A stretch of DNA of 64,000 bases from Pseudo-nitzschia pungens (GCA_037355855.1 CM074768.1:1364001-1428000); one strand, 5' to 3'; counted from the first letter of the stretch, positions 42,566-53,364 are shown. Translations and numbers: made by a program. The notes: a model not told the origin generated them from the sequence alone.

Positions 42566-44950
42566 ATGAATCGGATGGCAGGCAAGAAAAAACGTAACCC
42601 TTCGATGGGCTTGTCGCTGCCGTCGAGTTTTCTGCTCGTGGTGTTCTGGGCAGCACTGATCGATCGCAACCAGTATTTCGCCGTCGTGTTGCCTGCGGAT
42701 CCTCTTCCCAAATCCGTAGTGGAGGCCTTCGTGGTTCCGAAAGTGTCATTGCAAAACAGAATCCCGTCCAAGCTCCTTTCGACCTCGGCCTCTGCCGCAT
42801 ACCTCGAGAGCATTTCTTACAAGCCACCGACATTAGAGGATGGATTGTTGGGAGCCACCGCCAAGTATTTGGATGCCATTTCATCGGTGTCGGCCCAATG
42901 GAACAGCGATGGCTATCACGCGAACAGCGGCTTTTCAAGTTCGACGGACCAGGCCTTGTCCGAGGTGGCAGCCGTTGCTGCTTCTCCTACCTACGGAGGC
43001 GCACCCTTTTCGGAAGAACAGTTGGTGAACGAGGTTGTTCAGCGCGTGACGCAAGAATTTTCCTCCGCCTTGGAAGCGTTTGGAGGGCAGACATACGAAT
43101 CTTTTTTTGACAGCATGTCTACCACTCTATTGTCTCAGTCGAGGCCGCAATACTTGTGGGAGATGGACGATTTTGATTTGGAGGTGCCAGCCAAACCAGC
43201 TGCCAAGGCGGCAAAGAGCGTTCGAGACGCGACGTCCAATCCGCAACCTAATGCTAATCCGGAAGAAACGATGCAGGAACTGTCTAACAAACTCGAAGGG
43301 AGCTTTCGAAATTTTAAGGAGAGTCTTTCCTCGTCCACCCACTCCGTGAAGAGTACCTTCACGGACTCGTTGCGAAGAGAAACGACCCAGCCCAATGCCG
43401 CGGTGACCACTGCAAAGCAACAAGAAAACATTCAGCAGATGCGGCAAAAGCTGGACGAAGGCCAGCTGAACCCTGAAGTTCTGTCCCAAAGCGCTAAAGA
43501 GGCTGCTTCCACAGTGGCCGAGGCCGCGAACAAGGCCCTGGTGGAATCCAACATTGCACTTCCGACCGAGGCCGAGACTGCTGTTAACAGCCTCGGAGGA
43601 TCCATTTCAGACACTGCTTCCGGTGCGGTGAAATCACTGTCGGAGACTGCCTCGAATGCAAACTCGGCCATCACCGAAACCCAGCAGGGTATCCAGAAAT
43701 CATTTGGGTCCTTTGTAACCAACACCAACCAGGGAATCGGGAAAGCCCTGTCTTCTTTTGCGGAATCAACTAGCGCAGCTACCCACTCTATTTCCGAATC
43801 AGCCAGCGCGGCTTCTTCTGCAGTGACTTCTGCTATCGGTGGAGGGGCTTCTTCCATCGCCAAATCGGCCAGCGCAGCATCCTCGGCCGTGTCCAACGCT
43901 ATTGGCGGACGGGCATCATCGCTTGCCGAATCTGCCAGCGCTGCATCATCTGCAGTGACATCTGCAATCGAAGGAGGGGCTTCTTCTGTTGCCGGATCGG
44001 CGAACACAGCGTCCTCCGCGGTGAATTCAGCAATTAGCGGAGGGGCTTCTTCCATCGCCGAAACGGCCACCGCAGCATCTTCCGCCGCCGCTACTGCCAT
44101 TACTGGAGCTACTTCGGAAACTGCGAAAGCCATCGCGGTGACAGCCTCGTCCGCTAAGCAATCAATTGGAACCGCGGGGACGGTCGTCAAAAGCGCAGTT
44201 GTGACGGCAAAGCCCGGAACGGCCGCCACCGCTGGCAAGGTTTCTGCTGTGGCGCTCTCCGCGAACCAGGGGTTTGGAATGCCAGGAAACGCCTACGCAG
44301 GAGGAGGTGACGTTCCCGGCCTCGTTGAAATGGTGCTGGCGACAGTTGCCTCGTTGCCACGGGCTGTCGTGGATACGGTCATGATCGAAACCAACAATCC
44401 GAATGCGATGGACGACCTCATGGAGGGGATTTCCTCCGGACTCTACAATGACATTTTGATTCCCTTGTCTAAGCCATTGCGGGAGTCAACAGTGGCTGCA
44501 GCGTCATCAACTCCGCTTGAACAGGCCCAGGCAGTCCTCCAGACTTCCCAGAGAGTCATGGCCTTGGTAGTGAGTATTCCCCGCGCCGTCGTTGAGGGAG
44601 TCACTGGTCAACCCATTACCGAGTTCCAAGCCCAAGTTGCGGAGGCCGATATCAATGCACTAGCCCAGCAGCTGTCGGGATTTGCCTCTACCGTGGCGAC
44701 TCTCTTGATAAGCTTTCTGAAGGTGGTGGCACAGGCGATTTCATATTTGGTGGCGGCAGCCACCTCTCAAGGGGTAGGAGGAGGGGCTGTTGCAGAAAGT
44801 GTGATTCAACAACAAGACACTATTGCGAAGCTGGTATCCTTTCTGCTCGAAGACCTGCTGCCGGCAATTATCGATGGCCTTGCAATGGTTTTGCAACAAT
44901 TTGTTCTTCTGTTGTTGGAGGGGGGATCTGCCATAGTGGCCGCTCTTTGA
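42566..44950 (+). CDS. Predicted plastid-targeted protein with five 22-residue repeats, 794 aa
   Basis: The N-terminus has a basic start, a hydrophobic core (SFLLVVFWAALI, residues 21-32) and an Ala54-Phe55 step (VVEAFVVPKV), as in diatom bipartite plastid presequences, where Phe follows the signal cleavage. The middle (about 260-560) is Ala/Ser-rich and helical. Residues about 413-522 hold five repeats of exactly 22 residues (66 nt; starts 43802, 43868, 43934, 44000, 44066) of the type SASAASSAVTSAIGGGASSIAE, that is two 11-mers as in amphipathic helices of LEA proteins, perilipins and apolipoproteins. The C-terminal 220 residues (GLVEMVLATVASLPRAVVDTV, then LLISFLKVVAQAISYLVAAA and LLPAIIDGLAMVLQQFVLLLLEGG) contain long hydrophobic helices. 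A membrane- or lipid-surface role in the plastid is inferred; the family is not recognised. Ends with TGA. Confidence 0.88.
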   Translation: MNRMAGKKKRNPSMGLSLPSSFLLVVFWAALIDRNQYFAVVLPADPLPKSVVEAFVVPKVSLQNRIPSKLLSTSASAAYLESISYKPPTLEDGLLGATAKYLDAISSVSAQWNSDGYHANSGFSSSTDQALSEVAAVAASPTYGGAPFSEEQLVNEVVQRVTQEFSSALEAFGGQTYESFFDSMSTTLLSQSRPQYLWEMDDFDLEVPAKPAAKAAKSVRDATSNPQPNANPEETMQELSNKLEGSFRNFKESLSSSTHSVKSTFTDSLRRETTQPNAAVTTAKQQENIQQMRQKLDEGQLNPEVLSQSAKEAASTVAEAANKALVESNIALPTEAETAVNSLGGSISDTASGAVKSLSETASNANSAITETQQGIQKSFGSFVTNTNQGIGKALSSFAESTSAATHSISESASAASSAVTSAIGGGASSIAKSASAASSAVSNAIGGRASSLAESASAASSAVTSAIEGGASSVAGSANTASSAVNSAISGGASSIAETATAASSAAATAITGATSETAKAIAVTASSAKQSIGTAGTVVKSAVVTAKPGTAATAGKVSAVALSANQGFGMPGNAYAGGGDVPGLVEMVLATVASLPRAVVDTVMIETNNPNAMDDLMEGISSGLYNDILIPLSKPLRESTVAAASSTPLEQAQAVLQTSQRVMALVVSIPRAVVEGVTGQPITEFQAQVAEADINALAQQLSGFASTVATLLISFLKVVAQAISYLVAAATSQGVGGGAVAESVIQQQDTIAKLVSFLLEDLLPAIIDGLAMVLQQFVLLLLEGGSAIVAAL
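43802..44131 (+). repeat. Coding 66-bp tandem repeat, five units
   Basis: Exact 66-nt spacing encodes a 22-residue motif five times. Third positions vary between units (GCGGCTTCTTCTGCA against GCAGCATCCTCGGCC), so the protein repeat is kept while the DNA has diverged. Confidence 0.9.
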
Positions 44951-45856
44951 TGTCGATTCAGAACCACCGTTACACAACGGACGCTGGGTTTCGCTTTGTC
45001 CCGAAAATTATTTTCTACACATTCATCAAATTGTTACGCCAAGAAGGCCCGTTCATTGCACGGGCAAACGAGAATTTTCATCACGATGTTATGAGATCAA
45101 TGGAGTATGACGATGCTCTTTGAGCCCTCCATCGCGATTCGGCGCGGAAAAGACTTATTGTGACGATACAAAAGCATTCCTGTTTGACTCAACCATATGA
45201 TTCAACCGTATAGACCGATGGCAAGTCTTACACGGACTCTAGCACACCTGCAGAGGTTTTCGTTGGGGGGTGAGAAAAGCGTGCATCACGACTAGCGTTA
45301 GCACCAATACTACTGGGAAAAAATACTACCCGAAAATCGTTGCCAAGAGACCCTTTTTGTTCTTTCATTGTACAATTCTCAAATCAACCGCATTCTGCGT
45401 AGAAAAAGCAAACACAAACACCCATCCATTGCAAATGTAGACGATATTATCCCTTAATCGTTCTGTACTTCTATAGCAGTATTTCGTACCCAACTTCAGG
45501 GGGCTAAACGAAACTCTTAACTCTCTACAATCTCTTAAAGGACTTCATATTTAGATTCAGCATAAGATTTTGGCCTAGAAAACACTTTGTCCCAGGTCCC
45601 TACTGTCAATATTCGATCCACCGGAGCTTCAGCAGCAGCAACAAGAGTGCGCAAAACACCAACAGCAGTATTTCCGGAAATATTGATATCACCATGGGAA
45701 TTAATTTAAACGGAGTACTTCCTGTCCACCGATTCAAGATCCAAGTACATCATTCTCTTCCCCTATTAGAGAGCTACAATTGGAGTCATTTACGGATCGA
45801 TTGATCCAGAAATAAGTGAAATTCGAACTGTTTTTGTAATTCGGTGCCGTACCATC
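44951..45856. other. Intergenic between the plastid gene and the piggyBac gene
   Basis: 3' flank of the plastid gene and 5' flank of the transposase. No gene seen. TTAA sites occur, but no matching pair of piggyBac terminal repeats could be fixed on both sides. Confidence 0.5.
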
Positions 45857-48112
45857 ATGTCCGAAACGGCCGAAAATACCAATCATGACTCCCCAGCAAC
45901 CACCGGGGCACCAAAAGAACCCCCAGCATCCACAGAAACTGAGGTTATTGATAGCCCAAGGATTAGGAACCTTGGGAATCTTTTTAAGCGTTCATTGAGG
46001 TTTGATCAAGGGTATGATAGTGATGGTGCCAAGGGCCCCTTTTTCGATGCAATTATTGCTGAGGGGGATCAGTTTGAAGAAACTGGAGAAATTAACTTCG
46101 TCGACGAAGGAGCGAAAACAGGTCTCGTTGCTGTTGCTGACAATCCGGATGGTGAAGAACAACATCATGCTGGTCGTGGTGGTGGCATACCACCCCCGGC
46201 ACCAACAGGAGGAGCTTCGGACGCCGACAACAAAGAAAAAGAGAAGGATGGAACTGCTGCTCTGCAAGACGCTGCTGTGGTGGAAGAAAAAGACGCCGCT
46301 GCTGTCAGCAAAGAAAACGACAAGCCTCCTGTTAATTTAGAAATGCAAACAGTCCTATGGCTCAAGGAAGAACTGAAACTTCGATGCCAACCAACATCTG
46401 GAAAGAAGACTGATCTTGTGAACCGATTGAAGAAGGCAATAGACAGGAAGATATGTCGATTCGATACAGTGGAGGAAGCAAGAACGACGAGCGATAGCAA
46501 ACGACCAGCAAGGAGTGGACGTCCAAGGAAGAAGAACAAGGAACCATCTAGTAGAAGAAGCAGAAACTTGATGCGATTGTTCCCTGATACTGTATTCTGG
46601 CGAGAGCTTCACCCTGAAGGCACAGTGGTGGAGGAGCCAGCAAATCCTTCTTTTACAATTGCAAGAGCTCCAACTGTACCAGAAGTGGACGCAAGACTTG
46701 CTCCTCCCCCCAAGAAATACAACTATGCGGAGATCTTTGATATCCCTGAGTTCAAAGGAGTGAAGACAGAGCCTGACTTGGACCGTCGTGGTAAAATCAG
46801 GAAGGGTCCAGACGGCGAGCCCCTCATGACACGGTCAGTATGGGAGAAAGGCTGTTGCGATCCAGTGTTCAAGGAGAAACACAAGCTATCAGTTCATTCC
46901 CCACCATGGGAGTTTGCTGACGTCTTTCTTCCATTGAATTCGGATGCAAAGGACAAGCAACACTTCAGTTTTGAATCGATGTGGCACTGGACAAACGTCA
47001 AAGCCTCTCTTGCTGCTGCTGGCGAGAAGATCTACCCTGAGTTTGTTCCATTTGAGACTGTGGAGTTGCGCCAATTCTTTGGATTGTATGTGTTACACGG
47101 ACTTGTTCCAACAGCTCGTGTTGAATACAAGTTGCGATCGACAAGGAATGACAGAATTGCGGGGAACAACTTCGTCTATCAAGCGATGAGCCGGAGCTTC
47201 AGCAATCCGCAGAAACGGCACAAGCACTTCAAGGCATTTCTTGCTTGCCAAGATCCCCGCATTGATGTTCCTTTGCGTAGGGATTTCCCCAACTGGAAGG
47301 TCCGCCCTCTACTCAAGTGGATTAATTGGCGGTGTCCCCGGGTTTGGATGCTGGCTCGTCAAATAGCAGTGGATGAGATGACCATGCGCTTCAAGGGTGT
47401 CCACCAAGACAAGCGACGGATCACGTACAAGAAGGAGGGTGATGGATTTCAAGCTGACGCCCTCTGTGATAATGGATACTGTTACCAAGTCTACATGAGG
47501 AACAATCCTGCCCCTAAAAAGTACTTGGACTGGAATCTGTCTCCGCTGCATGCCGGTACGATGGCTCTGTTTGATTCCTTGAAGGACGAGCACCACCATG
47601 TGGGGATGGACAACCTGTACAACTCAGTACTGTTCTGCAAGGCAGCGTTCAAGCATTCAAAGTGAGTCCTTTGTCATGGAGTTGCTCGTAAGGCAAACCG
47701 TGGCATCCCTGACTGTGTGTTTCAGCAGGAACTGAAAAATGCCCACAAAGAAAGAGCGGCTCGTGGTACAGTTAAAGCTGCTGTTCTTGAAGGGGATCCG
47801 GAATGTTTGTTTCTTATTGCATCCAGTGTGTATGATACCAAGCCAGTACACTATTTGAGTATGGTTACTACTAAAATTGAATGGGTTGAAAAAGAGAAGA
47901 TCATTTACAACGTTGATACAAATCAAAAGGAGAGGATGAAATTCCTCCGTCTCAACCAGTTAGATACATACAACAACGGTATGGGCAACGTTGATATTGC
48001 TGACCAGCTCAGAGGAGTCTACAGATTGGATCAAAATGTAAGGAACAGGAAGTGGTGGTGGTCTGTTATGTTTTGGGGAACAGGAGTGCTCCTGACGAAC
48101 GCCTACAAGCTG
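45857..48112 (+). pseudogene. SAP-domain piggyBac-type transposase, N-terminal and catalytic part
   Basis: The frame opens with an acidic N-terminus, then a SAP-like helix-extended loop-helix (VLWLKEELKLRCQPTSGKK, about residues 165-196), a basic patch with RPARSGRPRKKNK (AT-hook-like), and the piggyBac core (DDE_Tnp_1_7). The three catalytic Asp are seen in IAVDEMTMRF (about 506), VGMDNLYNS (about 585) and GNVDIADQ (about 713, counting through the stop). A TGA at 47663-47665 interrupts the frame, which otherwise continues without shift to AYKLYL, where a gypsy-1 fragment begins at 48113. The C-terminus resumes at 49830. piggyBac transposases cut and paste at TTAA. SAP and AT-hook are DNA-binding modules, so the fusion may help target or retain the enzyme on chromatin. 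The gene is broken by one nonsense codon and one insertion. Confidence 0.88.
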
Positions 48113-48366
48113 TACTTATCGTTCGTTCCGGAGAATCGAACTGTTTTTGTTGTTGTTGTTGTTGCTGCGATTGCAGGCTTTGCTGAGCGCTCAACAGGAC
48201 TCCATCCTGTAGGTTCCTTCCCCTCTTTATCCGGGAGATCTCCTCCATGCGTCATCCCAGACAGCAGGGCTGTGCTGGCATCCAGGTCCCGGGGAGCTGG
48301 AGGCAAGGTGATTGCTTGTTTGGTTGAAGCCGGGGGCTTCTTGTTAGGCTTGGAGCCTTGAATGGA
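48113..48366 (-). pseudogene. gypsy-1 pol N-terminal stub, copy B
   Basis: In phase with gag after the UGA (CTCCCCTGATCC). Reads GSKPNKKPPAS..., LPPAPRDLDASTALLSGMTH and KTVRFSGTND as in copy A, then breaks into piggyBac sequence at 48112. No catalytic domain remains. Confidence 0.85.
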
Positions 48367-49392
48367 TCAGGGGAGCCACACGAGTTCCCCATCGATACTG
48401 CGTTCAGTTCGTCCACCATGATTGGCATGGTATTCTTCGATTGCTGCTTGTTGTGCTGCATTGATGTGCGCTTGGAAGGTCTCATTGCTTCCTGGTATCA
48501 TGAGAGCTTGGGTATGAGTATGAAAGGACTCAGTTTGTTGGTTGTTTCCGGAGCTCTTGTTGTAATTCTTGGAGAACCGGTTCTTCGGACACTCAGACCA
48601 GTCATGATTATGGCCCGGGATCCTACATGGGTTGGATTTCTTTTTGTTTTGGTTCCCTTTGTGGTTGTTGGAATTGTAATTGCGCTTCCGGGTGTTGCTG
48701 TTGTTGTTGTTCTTATTGCCTTTCTTGTTGGCTTGGCGCTCGTGACAGCTCATGTGGTCCACAATGTGTCGAACTGTCGTGTCTTCTTGGATTCCACTGT
48801 GCATCATGCCATAGCTTTCAATCCATGCAGAGGGAAAGGAATGGAGAAGGATGGTGAGTTTCTCCACTCTAGAAAGAGGCGCACTGCTCCCTTCTAGTTT
48901 CTGTGTATATTTCATGAGGATAAGAATGCGATCAGCATGTTCCTTGCATGTGACTGATGGCGTCTTTCGGCAGTCGTGGCTTCGGAGGTAGGTGTGCATG
49001 ATGTCCCTCGCATCCTTGGCATTGCAGTAGAGCTGAGTGAAATCAATGAAGGCTTGCTCGTATCCCCCAATTTCTTCTTGGGAGTATTGGAATTCTTCAG
49101 GATCCAGTGGGTCCTTGATCATGTCGTTCCACTTGCTTTGTGCATCTGTGGTGAGGCAGCGTCCAAAGTGGGTTAGGTAGATGTTGATTGGTAGCTGGAG
49201 ATAGTTGGCAGCATTCCGGAAGGACTCCTCCACAAAGAGCAGCTCTTCCAGACCTCCTGTCTCTGTAAACAGGGGGACCTTCATGCTGTCGGTTCGGTCC
49301 TCATCGACATTGTACAGGGTGAAGAGTTTTGGCTTGGTCCGATCGAACGAGCTCTTGTAGTTGATCGGGGGATCTCTGTAGATACCTGCCAT
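48367..49392 (-). CDS. gypsy-1 Gag, copy B
   Basis: 341 residues, intact. Closely similar to copy A with the same capsid-like region and CRIPGHNHDWSEC knuckle. The Asn-rich linker is shorter, accounting for the eight-residue difference. Stop is UGA. The element is otherwise dead, so this Gag is an orphan. Confidence 0.85.
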   Translation of the reverse strand: MAGIYRDPPINYKSSFDRTKPKLFTLYNVDEDRTDSMKVPLFTETGGLEELLFVEESFRNAANYLQLPINIYLTHFGRCLTTDAQSKWNDMIKDPLDPEEFQYSQEEIGGYEQAFIDFTQLYCNAKDARDIMHTYLRSHDCRKTPSVTCKEHADRILILMKYTQKLEGSSAPLSRVEKLTILLHSFPSAWIESYGMMHSGIQEDTTVRHIVDHMSCHERQANKKGNKNNNNSNTRKRNYNSNNHKGNQNKKKSNPCRIPGHNHDWSECPKNRFSKNYNKSSGNNQQTESFHTHTQALMIPGSNETFQAHINAAQQAAIEEYHANHGGRTERSIDGELVWLP

Positions 49393-49520
49393 GGTTGCTG
49401 TTCGATTTGCTGGAGATGAAGGTGCCTCTGTTGTTGAGGCTGTGGATATTTTCGTGTTGATGAGAGTTCAGTACTGAATTCTACTACTGTTCCTACGTGA
49501 AAGCGGACAGTAATTACTGT

Positions 49521-49829
49521 GTAACACTCTAAAGTAGAAAATTGGAGTAGTATGAATAATTGTGTGTTATTTCACTTTACGAGATGGGATTGAAATTGGA
49601 GAGAGGAAATAATGAGCGATGAGGTCATCGCGACCTTCTTATATAATATCCATCCCTGTATATAACATGTATTCCGTATGTAACCTTAATCGTATAATCG
49701 CTCTCTTCTGCATGCCTGTTCGTACATACCAGATATCCGTACATGGATACCTTATATATATTTGAATCCCATGTGGGATTCGGTTAATTATTAATTCGTA
49801 ACACTACTAGCCTACGCTAGCATGTTACA
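49521..49829 (-). repeat. 5' LTR of gypsy-1 copy B
   Basis: 309 bp on the minus strand, TGTAACATGCTAGCG to GTGTTACA. The palindrome ACAGTAATTACTGT (49508-49521) overlaps its last base. Next to its outer end is AGAAG (49830-49834), the expected target-site duplication; its partner was lost with the 3' half. Confidence 0.87.
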
Positions 49830-50364
49830 AGAAGGAGTGAAGAATCCCCGGTATGCACGTCACTATGACTTTAGGAGGGCAATTGGAGAGTACTGGGTGA
49901 ATCCTCATGGTGTTGAAGCTGAATTTGATGCTCACGTGTTCAATTGTACAGCCCATTTTGATCTTGATGGACTTGACCCAACGATCTCTCCTTTAACAAG
50001 CCCCTCCACAGCAACTGGTGGTGAAGGTGCTGACGCTGATGAAATCACGAGTCGAAAATCTTTTAGAGTTACAGACAAGTCCCTGCAACACAATGGAAGT
50101 CTCTGTCGGCGACTGGATAGAAACTTGGACCACTACCCATTTCCTCCAACAAGGAAAGCAACTAGGTGTGCTCTGCATGCTTGGCTTGGACTGAGGAAGC
50201 AAGGGACGCTGATGCGCTGCGCCACATGCAACGTCCATTTGTGTATTGAGTGCTATGGGACATTTCACCGGTCTGCTGATATTTTATCACAGAAGGAATT
50301 GCTGAAGAACAACTTTACTGAGCTCTCTGTTACAAATAAAACAAAGAGGAGGATTTCTTACTAG
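49830..50364 (+). pseudogene. piggyBac-type transposase, C-terminal part
   Basis: Reads EGVKNPRYARHYDFRRAIGEYWVNP, a linker, and a Cys/His-rich end: RCALHAW...MRCATCNVHLCIECYGTFH. Such a C-terminal Cys-rich domain binds zinc and terminal-repeat DNA in piggyBac transposases. The frame enters from the gypsy-1 LTR at 49829, so the start seen at 49822 is artificial. Continues the protein that breaks off at 48112. Confidence 0.87.
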
Positions 50365-50399
50365 CTTCTTGCTGGGGAGCGTCTTGCTGCTGTTGTTGC

Positions 50400-50510
50400 T
50401 GCTGCTTTTATTCCCATTCGATTCGGTTGTTCGATTCGGTTCATTCGATTCGGTTCATTCGATTCGGTTCATTCGATTCGGTTGTTCGATTCGGTCGTTC
50501 GCACTCCTGA
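50400..50510. repeat. GATTCGGTTCATTC tandem repeat
   Basis: About seven units of 9-14 bp (GATTCGGTT with CATTC or GTTC) directly after the piggyBac stop codon. Confidence 0.85.
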
Positions 50511-51404
50511 TTGGCCTGTGCCTTGACGACGGCAAGTACTGATACAAATTCACCACCCCTTGTTGTTTGCAGGGCCTTTCAAAGTGTTCTTGTGTCTTTA
50601 TTTGGAGTATTCAGGGCTCGGGCGGCCGAATGGTGGAGGACGAATGGTGCAACAAAATCACGACGGATCACGGGCCCGATGTACAAAAATCAGCCAAAAT
50701 CCACTAAAATTTATCAAAATTCCCCAAGTAAATAATAAAAAACCTGTCTCTATGTTATTGACTACAAGTATTGGTGGTTCTTTGTTACTTTATTGTAGAT
50801 AGAGGTGCTTTCATTGTCTCTAGAACACAGAACTCGGTTGACGATTTGGTCATCGGGTGGGTCAAAAATTACGAAAAATTATATTTTTTTTGTACTTCTA
50901 TACAAGTATTACGCGCGAACGATTAAGTGATAAGATATAATACGGGCAATTTTCAATAGCTATCTCGTTCTTCATAAAAGTATATAGAAGCGCAGTCACG
51001 TCATACAGCAAAATTTTGTGATCTTCTAGTATGCTCTCGATGTATCCTTTCAGTTTCATCAGATTTTGGCAGCGATGCAATTGAAAGTTGAAAATGCGTC
51101 AAATTGTGAAGTCGTGCAGCACTTTGAAATTCCTGTATCTGGTGTTGAAAGTCATATCAATGAAATTGCCTGTGTAGTACATGGATGTGAAGATATTTGA
51201 TATGAATCTGGAGGATGCTAAGTATGATGCTGGGTTCCTCTGCAGGGATTTGTACCAGAGCTACATACCTTAGCTCATTGTAACAGTCTACAGTGTGTGA
51301 GGCTGGTTGCAACTGTAACAGGCTGCTATGGAAATGCCATCAGGTGGTATGCTGGGACCTTGTGTAGGATTTGTACCAGTACCACATATCTAGTAGCTGT
51401 AACA
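50511..51404. other. Intergenic, no supported gene
   Basis: Short frames only. Two related segments, GCTGGGTTCCTCTGCAGGGATTTGTACCAG (near 51228) and GCTGGGACCTTGTGTAGGATTTGTACCAG (near 51352), form a diverged direct repeat about 125 bp apart. Confidence 0.5.
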
Positions 51405-51613
51405 CCCAGGGATCATAATAGGGGTGTGTCGTGATGCATGCTCCAGTACAAAACCTTCATTCAAGTCTCAAAAAAAAATGACCCATGACTAGCACAACTA
51501 ACAAAACCTGCGCCCAGAAAAAAGATCAAAACAAGCACTACACATAGTTAAAATATAAAATACCTCAATTTCAGGGCCATCCAAGGGTTCATCGAATACA
51601 TCAAAAAAATTGT
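51405..51613. mobile_element. Partial fold-back element, relative of 7982-8812
   Basis: CAGGGATCATAATAGGGGTGTG, then AAAAACCTTCATTCAAGTCTC, GACAACTAACAAAACCTG-like and TAGTTAAAATA...ACCTCAATTTCAG segments follow the order of the left arm of the element at 7994. A family A MITE follows at 51614. The other arm was not found. Confidence 0.65.
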
Positions 51614-51801
51614 CAGGAACATAATGGAAAAAAAATTGAAAAATTTCCATACCGGTATCTGTGCGTTTTGTGTGCCCCCAATCTAAAAAATTCTCACGGT
51701 AAACGGCCGACTCTGAAGATTTTTTTTCATTTGTTGTGCACACAATGTGCATGAATATGGAAATTTTCCAAAAAAGGTTTTTTTTTCATAATGTTCCAGT
51801 G
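51614..51801. mobile_element. Family A MITE, copy 3 (short form)
   Basis: CAGGAACATAATGGAAAAAA...AAATTTCCATA at the left is mirrored by TATGGAAATTTTCC...CATAATGTTCCAG at the right. 188 bp, without the TGTCCTCAA array of the other copies. Left flank GT and right flank TG give no clear duplication. Confidence 0.8.
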
Positions 51802-52225
51802 CACATCAAAATGTTAGATGAAGCACGTTTACATAAATGAAGGTCATCCTTAACAGAGTGTTTACCATTGGTGATAACTCTGCACATACACCCTCTCTGT
51901 TAGCAATGTCTACACTTATGAATCAACTTCTTGGATTTTGGCCAAAAAAGGGCTAACTAAGGGTGCCCTAAAGCTATGGGTGTAAGTCACCAATTTCAAC
52001 AGGGGTTGTTGCAAACAGTCACTTTATACTCTCTTTGTAAATAAGTTGCAACTTTGCTTTGAGGAGGTTTCCATTGGTGGGGGAGGTCTTTGGTCTTATA
52101 GTAAGGGAACAATCTGTCACTAAAACGGGCTTCATTTTAGGTTTTGATGGGTATGTACAAGTGCATCGCCAGCAGATACAGTATCACCTTCCTTTCTCCT
52201 GATTCATCTTATTGCATCCTGTCTT
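51802..52225. other. Intergenic, nothing recognised
   Basis: No gene, repeat or regulatory site could be supported. Confidence 0.5.
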
Positions 52226-52935
52226 TCAATTATGGGAAGCTCCCTTGGATTTGTCTATCCCCCACTCAGACATTTGTTGACAGCTTGTTGCAGCTTGGTT
52301 CAGTACAATTCCCTGTGGCATATCTGGATTACTCTGAGAAGTCTCTATAAGGTATTCTTTGGAGCTTACATGAAACGCCAAGTCCACCACCACCTTTGCA
52401 GTAAACTGATCATAGAGATGCTCCATCTTCTAATACAAGTCGTAAAGTCAGCTTGAGTACTATCATGCCAACTTCCTGGACAATTCAGTGTACATGCCCT
52501 GGTCCTACCATCTGGAGAAAAAACAAGAACAAAGTTGACATGTGTTTTCCCTGTCCATCCATTGTAGAATCTGTTCTGGAGCCTCCAGCTTCAAGACCTT
52601 TGTACATCAAGTTTCAGTCCATCACAAGTAGCCCAAATGCTATGATCTCCTAGCAATAGTGGGTACTTGGCAGGAACAGCTGAGATATGAATAGTAGGTA
52701 CCTGGCAGCAATAGCTGAGATATAATGTTCCATTTCTTTGTTGTTTGACAATGGAATAACTGCAGAATGATTTTTTTCCAAGGCAACAAAAAGGACCCTC
52801 CTGGTAAATATAAGCCATTTGTACATTGGTGTGGCAGTTAATCCAAATGCAAGACTGACAACTCTTGCTGCTGAGTCTTGTATTCAAAACCAGAACAAGA
52901 CAAGCCCAAGACAACCAGCAGCATCCACATCTCAT
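52226..52935 (-). pseudogene. PIF/Harbinger-like transposase relic
   Basis: Minus-strand frames in order read HSIWATCDGLKLDVQRS, then QNRFYNGWTGKTHVNFVLVF, SPDGRTRACTLNCPGSWHDS, then (shifted) MEHLYDQFTAKVVVDLAF and QAATSCQQMSEWG. These are the blocks around the catalytic acidic residues of DDE_Tnp_4-type endonucleases, including DG in CDGLKL and HDS. At least two frameshifts and stops separate them, so the gene is dead. It is related to the fragment at 6704. Confidence 0.72.
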
Positions 52936-53364
52936 ATCCTCCCTTTCATCTTTTTGGGTTTTGGAACAATGCGTCTGCTCATCTCATTTTGTGTATACAT
53001 GTCATAGTAGGGCTCAAAAATACCAAGCAACTAAGACTTTATGATCTACTCCACAGCAGTTGATAAGCGCTTGATAATTCCCAGAGATGAACATCTAAGC
53101 AAAAGGGGATGAAGTGTATCATCAGATGGCAATACAAGGCGTTCTTCTGTCTATTCGTTGGTTGTCTTCTGGTGATAGCTGGTGAGCATTATACGTAGGA
53201 GCAGTAGAGAATAACACTTTTTCACGCAATTGTGCACCGTGATGAGTCAGAATTAGAACAAAAATTGTGCACATTGGAAATAACATTTAGGGGGTCAGGG
53301 GAAATCTAAATCTTTGTTTTCAACCAAATTTTATGTCAACAATTACAACCTTAAATGTTGTGTA
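52936..53364. other. Intergenic, nothing recognised
   Basis: May include the degraded N-terminal part of the minus-strand transposase relic. No other support. Confidence 0.4.

Larger units (their letters stand above)
48113..49829 (-). mobile_element. gypsy-1 copy B, 3'-truncated, inserted in the piggyBac gene
   Basis: On the minus strand: LTR 49829-49521, leader, gag, in-frame UGA, about 85 codons of pol, then an abrupt end at 48113 with no RT and no 3' LTR. Homology to copy A stops at ATCGTTCGTTCCGG. The flanks on both sides are piggyBac coding sequence in the same orientation. Deletion of the 3' half with little or no loss of host sequence is inferred. Confidence 0.88.

Noticed and set aside
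47662..47725. GTGAGT...TTTCAG as an intron around the piggyBac TGA
   Set aside because: The 64-nt segment (or 67 nt using the next CAG) is not a multiple of three, so splicing would shift the frame that continues cleanly on both sides, and it would remove the HGVARKANRGIP block that looks like normal transposase coding sequence. A nonsense mutation is simpler.
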